Assembly (NCBI RefSeq): GCF_000002425.4 | Contig: NC_037256.1 | Span: 248,001-312,000 of the forward strand | DNA from: Physcomitrium patens | Lineage: Eukaryota; Streptophyta; Bryopsida; Funariales; Funariaceae | DNA length: 64,000 nt | Direction: 5' to 3' | Part shown: in pieces, positions 13,184 to 25,470 of the stretch | Numbering within the stretch: the first letter of the stretch is position 1 | How the letters are laid out: every line of letters begins with the position of its first letter | Program-made: the position numbers and the translations under genes | The notes under the pieces: generated by a model | What the model was told of the DNA's origin: nothing | The model's database searches: none | Seen by the model: only the letters and a program-made list of their open reading frames with translations

Positions 13184-14982
13184 AGCACTTTTTTGACTAT
13201 AATTTTCATATACTATTTGATGAATTTGGAGTTCAAATGATGAAGTTATAGAGAGTTGAAGTCAATGCATCCAAATCAAAGGCATGTTATATATATATAT
13301 ATATAGATATAGATATAAACTTGGTCTTTCTTACTTTAAGACTAGATTGAGCAATTAGTGGTAATCAGGAGCCTAGTATTTTCTTAAGGCAAACTCTCTC
13401 TATCTTAATATATTGATGTTTCTGTTGAGAGAGTCTTAAGGCACCAATTTTTTCAATAAGTTCAAATAGAGGATCAAAATTTAGGGTTTGAATTATCATG
13501 AGGAATAGATATCCATGTTTTATTTAGGATATTTATTCCATTTATGGAAGAAAAATAACATATGCAAGAAGTGGATAGCAACACTACCAAAGCCTTACAA
13601 GTAATAGTCGAAAAAGTTGGGAGGTTTGATAGGAGGAATATCAACAAGTTCTTAAAGATTTATACATGTAAAATGGAAGTGCATCAAGTTCCATAAATGA
13701 AGATGATCACTACCTTTGATTTGGCAATGATACCAAAATTAGAGAGAAGGTGCAAGGATTGAATACAAAGGTTATATCATGGAAGAAATTTGAAGAACTC
13801 TTGAAAGATGAACTTTTTGAGGAAGATTCAAAAAGAATGACCAAGATGACTTTTTTGGAGTGGATTGGACATAGGCCAGAGAATCAAATGGCTCCAAATG
13901 AATTAATCATGAAATTTTGAAACTAAGTTTGGTCAATTGCTATAGAGAAAGAGACAACTATTGGAAATAAGGAAAATTGAATTATTCTTGCAAGTAGCTA
14001 ATGATTTTTGGAAGGCAAGCTTTTCTTTCATCTAACACACAAGACATCTGAGAATGGTTTTATAAATAATTGGAAGCTAGTAAAAGAGATAGTAGGACTT
14101 TTGGCTAAAAAGCAAAAAATTAAGATTCATGGTTTAATAATAAGATTAGAGCCAATGCCTATATCTCAAAATGTAGTGCCACCTCAAAAAATAATAAAGA
14201 CTTTTAGAGATGATACTCTTGAAAAATTAGTTAAGGGCATATAGGATTTAAAGGTAGAAATGTTTGAGTTGAAGAAATCTCAAATGGTAGGCTTATCAAA
14301 GGTAGTTGAAGGTTCAAAAGGAATTGTGGAGAGATGTATGTGGTGTGATAATCCAAACCATAAGCATGGTAAATGTGACAGCTATAAGGTTGCAATCAAA
14401 GATGGTATTGTATATTTCAAAAAATGTAGGATAAGACTTATATTATTAGATGAGATTTTAAAGACTAATTTTGAAAAAAATGGCATGAAAAAATTAGTGG
14501 AAGAACAAACATCAAAGAATAATGCCATATAAGGAGAAGGAGTTAAATCTTATTCTATTATAATTGAATAAAAAATAGTTAAGGCTAGTTTTTTACCAAC
14601 TACAAAAGTCATTATCAAAAAAGCTAAAACTATCTAAAAATGATTGAGTGGAATGATTCAATTGATGCTACCAGTATTAAAGCATTTTTATGTAGAAAAA
14701 AATATGATGATGATATGTATGATACTATGGTTGAAGAAAAAAGAAGTAGAGCTATTTGTGAAGATGATGTTATAGAGCGTGCAAGCAAAAGGAGGTCTCT
14801 AAAAAACAAAGAAGCTTATGAAAAGCAAAAACTAGAGAAGGTGCCTTCTTCTACTCATCTTGGAGATATACCATTATCAAAGGAATGATGGAAGAAGGGC
14901 AAAGAGAAGGAGAAGAATAACACATGGAAATCCAAAGCTAAAGCTATTATGGTAGAGGCATTAGATACTCAGACAATTAAAG

Positions 14983-15014
<32 letters not shown>

Positions 15015-16607
15015 GCCAAGTATTTACTTGCATGTGTGATCCTAAGATTAATGATGGTCATAAAGAAGAACAAAAAATTGATTCTAATGAAGTTCAAGAA
15101 GAAGAGATTGAAGAAATAGAAGAGTTTTTGAATGAAGAAATGGAGGATGAAGTTTTACAAATATTTATTAGAATATATATGAGTAATAATGAGGTTGTTA
15201 TAGATAGAAAATGTATTCAAAATGAAGGTGAATTTGAATATAGAGGAGTACAAGGCTTAATAAAAAAAGCCCAGAAAAATCAAATACAAGAATGCATGGT
15301 TGAAGAAATATCAAATGAAAAGATGTTTGAAAAAGAGACAAAGATACTTAATTACACTAATCACTATAACTTTGAGTGTGATAGGTAAAGAAAGGTGGAT
15401 TACTTTTATTTATTTTGAAAAAAGAAAAAGTTTGGAAAACTTAAAGATATAATTTTAGTTTTAGTAAATTATGATTTTGAGAAAAAAATCATGTCTAAGA
15501 GACTTTTTGACAGGGAAAAATGGTCCATTGATATCAACCAAAAATGAATATTGAAAGTTTCAAATAATATAAAAGATATGTGAATAGAGATTTCTAATAG
15601 TACTTTAGACCACCAATATAATACATAGAAGAAATTTTCTTGAAGATAGTTTGAGTCACATATTTACAATAATACAATACAATAAAACATATATATTTTG
15701 TGAATTAGATGGTACAATGTTGAAGATATTTGTAGCTAAAAAATGAATTAAAGCATTTAAAAGAAAAGATGGTAAATTTATTCCAAGTAATCTTTGAAAT
15801 TTTGAAATACTATATCTAGACTAAGAAGAAGATGCAAAAAAAAAATGAAGATAAAGAGAATAGAGATGGTAAGGTTGGTATATATTGGAAGATGTACAGG
15901 TTTGGAGGAAGTGGATGTCATATTGTAATTGTTTATAGTATGTAAAAATTAGTTAGAACATATAATATGTTTATAACTCTTGGTGTGTGTAAGAATGGTT
16001 AATAAATCAATTTAAAAAGATTGGATATAAGAAACTTTATTTTGAATTTTATCTATTTTGATTTTGGCATTTAAAAAATTATAGGACCTAAATATTTAGT
16101 ATAAAGCCTTGAGAGGAGATTACAATCTAAAGATAAAAATCTAAATTGTTAGGAGGCTTATTGGAAGGGATGAAAGTAAGGCATGGTTGAATGAAGGCAA
16201 GGAATGGAAATCTTCATCTCTATTGGTCAAAAGCTATATCCAATGGACTTCAAGGAGGTTACCTAAGGCCATATTAGGGATTAGGATTTTTTTTAGAGGT
16301 CATTTAAGCTTTGGAGGCTAGGATCAACATGTTTAGGTTTTTGGATACGGATTGGATGTAAATTTTGTATGATTTGGAGTTTTTATAAAGGAATTATTGC
16401 CATTCAAAGTTAAGGTGTGAATTTTGTAACTACTATCACTCTTTGGGACATTATGTATGTTTATAGAAAGCAATAAAGGATCAACGACTAGAATTGAAGA
16501 GAGTACTTTCTTGGCTATACTTTTCATATATTATTTGATGAATTTGGAGTTCAAATGATGAAGTTATAGAGAATTGAAGTTAGTGCATCTAAATCAAAGG
16601 TATGTTA

Positions 16608-16647
<40 letters not shown>

Positions 16648-16736
16648 TGGTCTTTCTTATCTCAAGACTTAATTAAGAAATTAATGGCAGCTAGGAGCCT
16701 AGTGCTTTTTTGAGGAAAACTCTTTCTATCCTAACA
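13184..16736 (+). mobile_element. Element C: gag-only LTR retrotransposon fossil
   Basis: Forward-strand element with a partial 5' LTR (13,184-13,410), an internal part of about 2.5 kb and a 3' LTR (15,916-16,736). The internal part encodes only gag-like protein: an N-terminal gag segment (about 13,560-13,900), open stretches 14,008-14,244 and 14,260-14,532 with a CX2C..H..C zinc-knuckle-like motif (CMWCDNPNHKHGKC), and acidic open stretches 14,640-14,888 and 15,032-15,388. No protease, reverse transcriptase or integrase is recognisable, so this looks like a non-autonomous gag-only element. A purine-rich tract precedes the 3' LTR. Broken. Its 5' LTR was split by element B; its right end lies in element E. 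Confidence 0.75.
15916..16736 (+). repeat. 3' LTR of element C
   Basis: Starts TGTCATATTG just after a purine-rich tract and ends CCTAACA. It matches the partial 5' LTR at 13,184-13,410 and, inverted, the solo LTR at 10,439-11,689. It carries a (TA)n microsatellite at about 16,611-16,642, also present at the equivalent point of the 5' LTR (about 13,287-13,305). Confidence 0.8.
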
Positions 16737-18237
16737 ATGGCTTTCAAATAATTGATTAATATATGCCATAACTTGAATAATAAATTATTTCGAGGATTTT
16801 GCCTATAATATTTTCAATAACAAATTTTTGATATTATCCTTCAATCCATATTGAAATCGATTGATAAAGGATTTATCATTCCAATCCACATCGCAAGCAA
16901 TATTTTGAAATTCAACAGTATATATGATAGTTGATTATTATTCTTGCCATAAAAATAAGAGCTTAGTTTTTGCTACTCTTTTTTGATCATTTTTTCCAAA
17001 TGTAGCCATAAATACTTTTAAGAATGAATTCAAATCATAAAAGAATTATAAATCTTTTTTTATTAAAAAATAAATCAAGAGAGAATACTTCTAAATAAAG
17101 GTGTATCTATGAATTAAATTTGAGTAAATCCATCAAGGTATTGGAAAGGATGCAACCTTAAATAGAACTTAACTTATTGCAAAAATCTTCAAAGTTTTGA
17201 TCTTGTTCCATCAAACTTATCTAGCATACTAATCTATATCTTTTTCATACGTATAGAAGCAAAACTTCTTAGATTTGGTTGCAAATTTGATTTATTTGCT
17301 TCTTTCAAGTGCACAACTACTTATCGTAGGTTTTGAACTACTTCTACAAGTATAGGATTAGTATTTCCATAGTTGAGACTCGTGATGTCAAAAATTTCTA
17401 CTCTAGAAATATTGATAAGTTTGTAAAGATCTAAAATAGTTAAAAATCTATTCTTACTTCTATTAAGTATAGAATCTATGATTTTTCCTTCCATTTCAAA
17501 AAACTTAATAAATTCATAAGTCAAATTAGAAGGCAGTAGTCTGAAACCTCTAATATTGAATGAAAATTTCCACAAAGAAAGATAATCCACTCTCTTTAAG
17601 GGAAAAAAATTGGTATTTAAAAACTAAATAGTTTTTTTAAATAGAAGTAAGATAATTCACTCACTTCTAAAACAAGATAAGTACAAAAATTTAGTATTCT
17701 TGTCAAACTATCAAGGACATGAAGCTTCAAGAAAGAAATATTCAATACACTCTTGTATCACTCAAAAGAACTAGAAATTCACTCAAAGATGATGTAGTAT
17801 TAAACTAGAATGGCTATTGCTAAAAACAAGAAAATTAGAAAGTCTTGAAACAAGACTAAAGACTAGAAAGGTGTTGACAAGAGTGAAGAAGGCTTCATTC
17901 TTGTCTCTATATATAATCTTAATTAATAGTTATGTAGCAATATCCTATAGGACCTCCAAAATGTGTTGACTTTATAAGATACATATCTTAAGTTGTAAGG
18001 TAAGTTTTTTATATGTACTCTATATAGTTAGCTTGTTTTGCAAGCTATCAATATGTAGTTAATTTGTTGACTAAATTTCTAATCTACTAATCAATTACAA
18101 ATACATGACAAGTCAAAGCAATGTCTATGAAGCCTTCAAGAAGCTTTTCTAAAAAATACTATAAAATAAATATACTTTTACCTACTTCTACTTAATCATA
18201 TAGATAAATATTATTGTAAATATGTATGTTTGTAACA
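16737..18237 (-). mobile_element. Element E: chromovirus-type Ty3/Gypsy fossil, 5' end only
   Basis: Reverse-strand fragment holding a 5' LTR (17,701-18,237) and the first part of gag (about 17,600 down to 16,737). The gag end shows the Tcn1/sushi-type signature around 'DVDWNDKSFINRF' and 'GLKDNIKNLLL'. The sequence is cut at 16,736/16,737 by the right end of element C, so the rest of E should lie to the left of the window. Broken several times. E itself interrupts the Copia fossil F. Confidence 0.75.
17701..18237 (-). repeat. 5' LTR of element E
   Basis: 537 bases bounded by TGTCAAAC and TTGTAACA. Matches the solo LTR at about 35,909-36,383 over most of its length (shared blocks such as 'TCAAGGACATGAA', 'TTGGCTATTGC' and 'ATGTTTGTRACA' at the end). 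The gag of E follows on its left. Confidence 0.75.
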
Positions 18238-20930
18238 CTAGGTATTACAAGCCTTCTATTATGAAATCTTAGAGTTAAATTTTATTTATTTATACATATA
18301 TCTTTTTATAGATTATTATATAAAAAGGTTGTCTTTACATCAAGATGGAATATTTTTTTAGTCTTGTTAACAAGCTAAAGCCACTAAAAGAAAAATTATA
18401 ACCTTTTTATTGACACGAATAAATGTATCTTTAAAATCTATTCTTTCTTTTTATTTAAAACTACAAGCTACCAATCTTACTTTTTATTTTTACATGTTTT
18501 TATTTACTTTCTATTTTACTTTGCATATCTATTTTTTTAACATTGGAACTTTTTCTATTGGCACTTTTATTAACTTCTATGTTTTATTTTATTAAATAGA
18601 AATCATTTCTTCTTCCATAGAAAATTCCTTAACAGACAATAATTTATTTTTTCAAAGGTTGTAAATTCATAAGATAGGTCTAAATTGTCTACAAAATGAT
18701 TTGTAAGCTATAATGATAGTTTTGATACTCTATTTGATCTTATTTTGTATCTTTCTTCTACTATCAAAACTTTAATTTCTAGATTTGAAATGAATCAGTA
18801 GATTCATCTAATTTGAGAATGACTTGAAATTATTGATAGCATATGTAATCAGCCATTCATCCATAGAATCAAGAATGGAGAAGTATGTCATAAAATTTGA
18901 TTTCAAGAATTATTATAGTGTAGGCCTTTTAAGATAGTAATCATCATCGTTATCCATTGTTGATTGTAAAGTAGTTGGTAAGATACTAGTTGATGTTATT
19001 AAGCATTGTTGTTGTTTTGTAGGTAATTTTAGAGTAGTTGGCTCTTTATCTTTAATATTTTCATTTTGCAAGCAGATGCTCAAATAATAGAAAAAGAATT
19101 GCTAACTTGAATGTGATTTAAAGTGAATTAAATTCATAGGATTTTGATTCATTAAATATAATATCTTTGGTTATTGCTATTTTGTAATCTAAGGGTTTAT
19201 AAATTCTAAAATCTTTTATTTTTTCAATAGAACCTAGATATAATCTTAATTTGGATCTAGGATCTATTTTATTTTATTTTGATTTTTTCTTATGAGTATC
19301 ATCAAGAGACAACTAAAGACATAAAATTGAAAAATATTAGACTTTAGAAGAGAGAACTTTTTGTCTAATATATGTTTAAGATTTTTTTTTTATAGAGGAG
19401 CAATTGGTGAGGCAAAGTACTATTTGTGTTGCTTCAGTCAAATAAAATTTTGGTACTTACCTTCTTATAAGCAGACTCTTGATTTTATTTAGAATAGATT
19501 TGTTTTATCTTTTGGCTATATTGTTTTGGTGTAGTGTATGAGCACTAATTAGTTACTTAATGATGCCTTTTATGTATAAGTGATTGTTTAATTTTTTTGA
19601 TAAAAATTCTCTTTTACAATCTAAGTACAAAGTTTAAATTTTATAGGATATGTTTTTTTCAATAATAGTCTTAAACTATGGAAACCTACTAAATATTTGG
19701 TCTTTGGTGTAAAAAAAAATAGATCCATTTTTTTTGGAAGTAGTTATCTATAAACGTTATAAAGTAATTCAAACTTCTTAGAAAAGTGATTAAAAGTAGT
19801 CTACATAAGTTTAAGTGGATGAATTTAAGAAATTTAATGGTTCAATGAACAGTTTGTTTAGATGTGTTCTTCTTAGGTTGTTATGCATATATGCAGATAA
19901 GACACATAATTTTTTCTGGCTTCAACCTAGATATTCATATAACTATAATTTTATTGCTAAGATCAAATAATCATAGATAGCTAATATGATCCATCCTATA
20001 GTACAAGAAATATGATATATTTTTATCTTCGTATATTAAATTGGCTTCTAGAAAGAGTAACTAAATGTTTATCTTTTGGATGATTATAACTTGGTTTTAT
20101 AATTTTTCTTAAGTAAGACAATAGTGGCTAAAAATATGTTCTAAAAGTATCTAATTTATATAATTTGTTTGAATAATTTGTAGTATTAGTTTCTATTATT
20201 TGATATGATTTCTTATTAGATATAACTACACATTTTTGTTTTGTGAATAAAACCATGTAATAAGAGTCTATGAGGTGGCCAACAAATATAAGGTTTTTGT
20301 GAAGACCACGTACATATTTGACATCAAATATATATTGAATTTCATGTAAAGATGTGTAAATATCAAAAGTTCCATGGCAAGCAATGGCATTAGATTGATC
20401 TTGTGTGGAGGTTATGGTGCTAGACTTTTAGACTAATTTTAGGTCATTAAATACTTTACTATCCCTTGTGAAATATTTGGATGCTCTTAAATCAAAGAAC
20501 TAGCTTTTATTATCCTTGAAAGCTCCCAAGCACAACAACACTACTAAAGCTTGATGAATATCCTTATCATTTTGCATGAAGTTAGCCTCAGATGGGTGAA
20601 GAATCTCATTGATATGTCACACGGTGTGATGGTTTTTTTCAAATATGTTTGCTCTCCAGAGTCTGCACTGGTGTTGGCGCCATGCAAAATCTTACTACGT
20701 GCCTTCTTTTTCCGCATTTATAACATATTATTATTTCTTGAGATAGATTGCTCAATACACCTCTCTTATTGTGAGGGTGTTCCAAGATGTTGATTGTTGT
20801 AGGTTCATGCTTGTGTGTAAGATAGTGTTTGTTTGAAATACTTCCTATGGATGTATCAGCGCAAGTTTGAGATCCTCTGTGTCTTCCATATGTGGTAGTA
20901 TCTTGCGAATGACTGAATGACTGAGATAGG
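18238..20930 (-). mobile_element. Element F: Ty1/Copia fossil, left part displaced
   Basis: Reverse-strand Copia fossil and the oldest layer of the left nest. From right to left I see a gag zinc knuckle CX2CX4HX4C (CYKCGKRRHVVRFC, 20,684-20,725), a protease-like stretch (about 20,450-20,560), a gag-pre-integrase/integrase region (about 19,400-20,400) with a segment typical of Copia ('VKYVRGLHKNLIFVG'), and a reverse-transcriptase start (about 18,340-18,480) ending abruptly at the LTR of element E. Broken many times. The right limit is uncertain: base composition changes sharply near 20,930. No LTR was identified. Confidence 0.7.
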
Positions 20931-22210
20931 CCATTGCCTACATAGATGTTCAATGTGACAGTCGAGAACAACGAACAACATGCTCTGCAGCTCGAGGTGG
21001 GAGTGGTGAAGGGGAAGGTGCTTGAGGTCAAGGCTGGCCAGCCCAATCGCTGATGAAGGCGCTTGTGCCGAATGTCCTCGAGGTGTGCGTGATTGTGTTC
21101 ACTGACAACGGTGATTTGCTGAAGGCGAATTCCAGCGCGAGCATGAGACCCTACCAGTGGTGGGGCGCGGAGGAGTTGGTGCTAGAGGTGGTAAAGGAAT
21201 AAAAGAATAAGGTGCTGCAGGTTTTGGCTCGCTAGAAGAAGCCATGGGCCTGAGCGACGTCTCTGATGGCGAGTACAATCCTTTTATCTGATAACTCGTG
21301 ACAACTGCCCTGCACTCGTCCAGCTGATGGGAATGCAGCTTCCGACGGAGCTTGACCAACGAGAATTTTCAGTCACTAGGATTGGGGGCACGAGACTGGA
21401 GAAGGCTGGTACATTGGAGCTGGTTGAGAAATCCAATGTGGGTGTGAGTATGAGGAGAAGGCAACAGGCATTGTCGTTGTATGGTGTGCATTGTTAACTG
21501 GGGCGTATATGTGAGGTCATAGGACTTGTACTGCAGCTGGATGTACCTTTGATGCAGTCGGTGACAGTGGTGGATTAGACATTTCAGTGGTTGAAGAGTT
21601 GTGAGGATGTAGCTACTTAGTATGTATCAAAGATTGTGTTGAGGGTAACTGAAGAGTATGTAATGGAGCTGGGTGGGTCCGTTTGAAACATCCACGGCAG
21701 GCTCCGTTGGGCTTCTTAAACTGCAGCAAAGAAGTTCGATAGGGGCATTCCGCTTGTAAACCCATCCAGCTGCATTCACGTACCAAATCGTCTCAAGGTG
21801 CAATTAAAGTTCAAGGTGTAGGATTTTCATATTGCACTCATAAGGATGTTTTTTTAATTAAAACTTCATATTGTTATTTTGGCAGTGATCTTCTCCATTT
21901 GCAATTAATCTCAGTGGCATGCTTTGCAAAGCAAGGCTGCATGCATCTTCAGCATCGCCCCAACTTGCAACATGCATGCGGTGCTGCTGGCCAGCCTTGT
22001 TGCCGCAGTTTCTGTGCCTCTGAGCATCCCAGCACTTTGTCTCTTGCACAGGAATCTATTGTACAAATCTACCTCAATGGACTCTTGGTACATGAATTTG
22101 TGATGCCCCTTGCCAACTTTTATTTCGTCCTGAACTTCTCATCTCATCTTAGAATGATACAGTGCTTGGCTCTCGTGGATTTCAACAATTTATACTTTAG
22201 ATGGTTTTGA
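20931..22210. other. GC-richer island, content unresolved
   Basis: Composition changes from strongly AT-rich to balanced, as in the host gene regions of this window. Several short open frames exist on both strands (for example minus 21,099-21,359 with a Pro-rich segment, plus 21,899-22,210), but none continues through plausible splice sites and I recognise no domain. It could be host exons too short to identify, the 5' flank of a gene, or a decayed gene. The Copia fossil F ends at its left border. Confidence 0.35.
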
Positions 22211-23733
22211 ATTTTGATTTGATTCTTCGAGAACTTAAGGTGCGCTTGACCAGACATATTTTTCACTTTTAAAAAAGGAAGAGTTGTGTAATGATTGTTC
22301 GTAGTGCATGAGTTGTTACAAAGTCAAATAAGAATGTATATTTACATGTATTCAAATTGACTTTGGAGAATGAGATTTACAAAGTTTTTTGAATAATCTT
22401 GTTGGAATCAAAATTTATATTTTAATCTTTTAGAAGAGTTGAGATATTTTTAAAATTAGTGTATGGTTAATTTAAATTTTTGTTGTAAAGATTAGAACTT
22501 AAAACATTTAAAAGTGCTATCTTCAAAAAACTTTGCTACAAATGACACCAGCTTTATTAATTAATTTATTATGAGTTTCTTATGTAAATCTATGCATCTA
22601 TAAAAATATTGGATGCTATGCACTTCATAACTAAAGAAAATGTTACATCATTTTATTTTAATATACGAACTACATTAAAAAAAATCCAATATAAATCAGT
22701 TATTTCAATTATAGTTAAAAGATCGTATTTATCTACTTTAATGGTATTTTAATTTTTATTTTCTTAAAAATGATATTTATAAATATGACGAAAAAATTAA
22801 CTAAAATATTTAAGAGCTACTAAACATATAACATAATGGTTATGAATTTAATATAAAAATTAAAAATTCATAATTTTAAAAAATAAAAAACTGAATAATT
22901 AATAACTATAATTTTTTTAATAATTTTTGTTATATAAATTTTATGACAATTTTTTTTATAAAAATTCTATTTGAGATAATTACAGGAAAATTAACTAGCA
23001 TAAATTTAAATAAGTATTACATTAATTTAAATGTTATTACTATTTCATTTAAAAATTTATTATACATACATTTTAGTCATTTTTTAAGCATATACAAAGG
23101 ATTAAAAAGGCAAAATCCACCATAAGAAGAAGGAAAATAAACAAATAAATAAATAGTTTTTTTTATTTTTCAAGATATCAGAAATAAAGTAGAACATACA
23201 TAATTTTTTATTTTTAATTTTTATATATTTTAATACATCAAAAATAATAAAATTAGTTGATTGTTTCTACCATCTATTGATTTTTTTTTGCAAGACAATA
23301 ACTATTTGGACATTTGTATAAAGGGTGGTTGCATTGTTTGCTTGTTTGTTTGTTTTTTTTCTTCAACTTTCATAAAAGTATTTTCTATTAAGACGCCAGA
23401 TTACAACTATAAAAAAAATGTCAATCTATTTTTATTAGCAAAAACTAGTGGTATATTAGTCTGTTGTGAAAAATAATCAATATAATTGTTTTTATAGAAT
23501 GGTTTTAAAAAAATAGTTAATTCACACAAAAAAATAAAATATATGTGGCTCTATTTCTATACACCATACTAAGAAATAAAGATTTTAGGCTTTTGGTTAT
23601 ACAATAAAATCATAGAAAATGCTAATATTATTTGACAATATCTTCTATTTTTTATTTTTTTTCTAAATTCTACACAAGGATTAAGCTATGCAACCTCAAG
23701 GGCAACCGTGATTAATTTGCTTTAACAAGGACT

Positions 23734-23780
<47 letters not shown>

Positions 23781-24440
23781 CATAATTGCACAACAATACA
23801 CAACTATGATAATTTTAAAATGTGATTTTTTCACACTCAATAAAATTAAATTCAAAGTTAATAATTTAATAATTTTCTAATATTTTATAGATGAATCAAT
23901 TCTATTAAGATCAAATTAACTTAACAATTCTATTTTATAGAAGTATTAGTTTAATGCTACAAAATTAAATTATTAAAAATCTTAATTGTTGATTGTTTTT
24001 AGTGTTCTAAACTACAAATCTACAACAAGAATAAGTAGGAACATTGTACAAATATAGACTTATGCAGCAAAGAAAATTACCCTTTTCAGATTTTAGATTA
24101 CATTGATGTATTATAGACTTTACAATGATTATTACGAATTTTCTCTTATAAATAAAGTCTTAAAAAACATTAGAATAAAAAATATGGCTCAAAACTATAA
24201 TCAAATACAAATCACATTATCTATCTTGTTTCCACTAAATTGTGTCAGGTTTTTTTTTAACTCTGAATGGCACAAATCATAGGTGTGTGCTCGTGCTAAA
24301 GTTCCACAATAGCACAACTACAAAAACAAAACTTAAATGGTTGCACTCATCTTCATTCTTCTCAAACATTATTATCTATTTTCACAAGGTTTCAGCATTC
24401 ATAATCATTTATTTTAATATAAAGTTAACCATTGATTAGG
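22211..24440. other. AT-rich intergenic DNA with microsatellite
   Basis: No gene seen. Very AT-rich with homopolymer runs. A compound microsatellite (CT)n(AT)n occupies about 23,734-23,780. Open frames here are short and of low-complexity composition. Confidence 0.6.
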
Positions 24441-25470
24441 GCTGCAAGATTCAGACCAGGCATCAACTGTCATTGTCTGGTATTTAGCAACTGGCACTTC
24501 ATCAGTGCGTAGAAATTTAGGAGTGTATGCTTGTTTGTTTGTTTGTTTGTTTGGAACTGTAAGAGAAATTTGCGACTCCTTGCGTAGAGTTTGATCTTCT
24601 AACATTATTATGGATTTCTATATAAACTTGCGAAGGTTGTGTGCCTTATGAATGCATTCCGCTGAAGTCTTGATTGCTCAGCAGTGACTATTAATGCCTC
24701 CATGACTGCATCACAACTCATATCAAGATCTACAATAAGCATGTTCAGCAGGGTTTGTCTACAATCCTGCTGCTCATTCGTAGTGTAGCTCATTTCTCTT
24801 TCTCTGTAGAACTCGTGAACTGCATGCTTGCTTGCATTATCTGTCTGTTTTGTAGCGATTGGACATGTCTGTCTCCTGAGTGATCCATGATAGGGGTCTG
24901 GTGCAGAATTTCATTGTTCAGACATGCTGCTTTTGACAATTGTATGGGTTTGAATTATGGGCAGAGCTATTTGATAATGGAGTTTTATATGTGAACAATC
25001 GTGAGCTCAGGGGTCGATTATACGTTAAGATATGGCCTTCTCCAAAGCATGAGGTGAAATGCTCCTCAAATCTTCTTCTCGAACAACTTAAGCCGATACA
25101 GGTGCAGCCTATTGCGTGCCTTCAAGTGGATGACTCCTGCAGTTCAATAAGTTGTGATTTTGGTTCAGGTGCTTCGTTAATATTCAGGTGAAATTAACAG
25201 GTATCAATCTCTGGTATTTTGGGTGTGTATTTATTGGGAATCTTAGATGGCTGCGTCTTTGAGGTGAAATGCCTGAAGAGACAGAAACCCACATGACTAA
25301 TTGCATTGCAGAGCTGGAGGGAGAAAAGCCCTTCCATCGAATTTCGAGCAGGTGCTTGAAAAAACGCTGCTCTGCACCAACTTGTGTCAATAGAAATTCT
25401 CTCCACAAATTTGCTGAATCACGATGTTGAGATTTGGATCAATGGAAGTTGTTAATGAATGGGTGTTACA
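24441..25470. other. Balanced-composition island with possible short exon(s)
   Basis: A second island of host-like composition. The minus strand is open at 24,608-24,793 (61 codons, non-repetitive, containing 'LLNMLIVDLDMSCDAVMEAL'), and the plus strand at 24,940-25,191. Neither resembles a family I know, and no splice partners could be confirmed. Contains a (TTTG)n run near 24,532-24,554. Confidence 0.3.

Noticed and set aside
15032-15388. 118-codon acidic frame as an independent host gene
   Set aside because: Lies between the LTRs of element C and continues its gag-like coding region.
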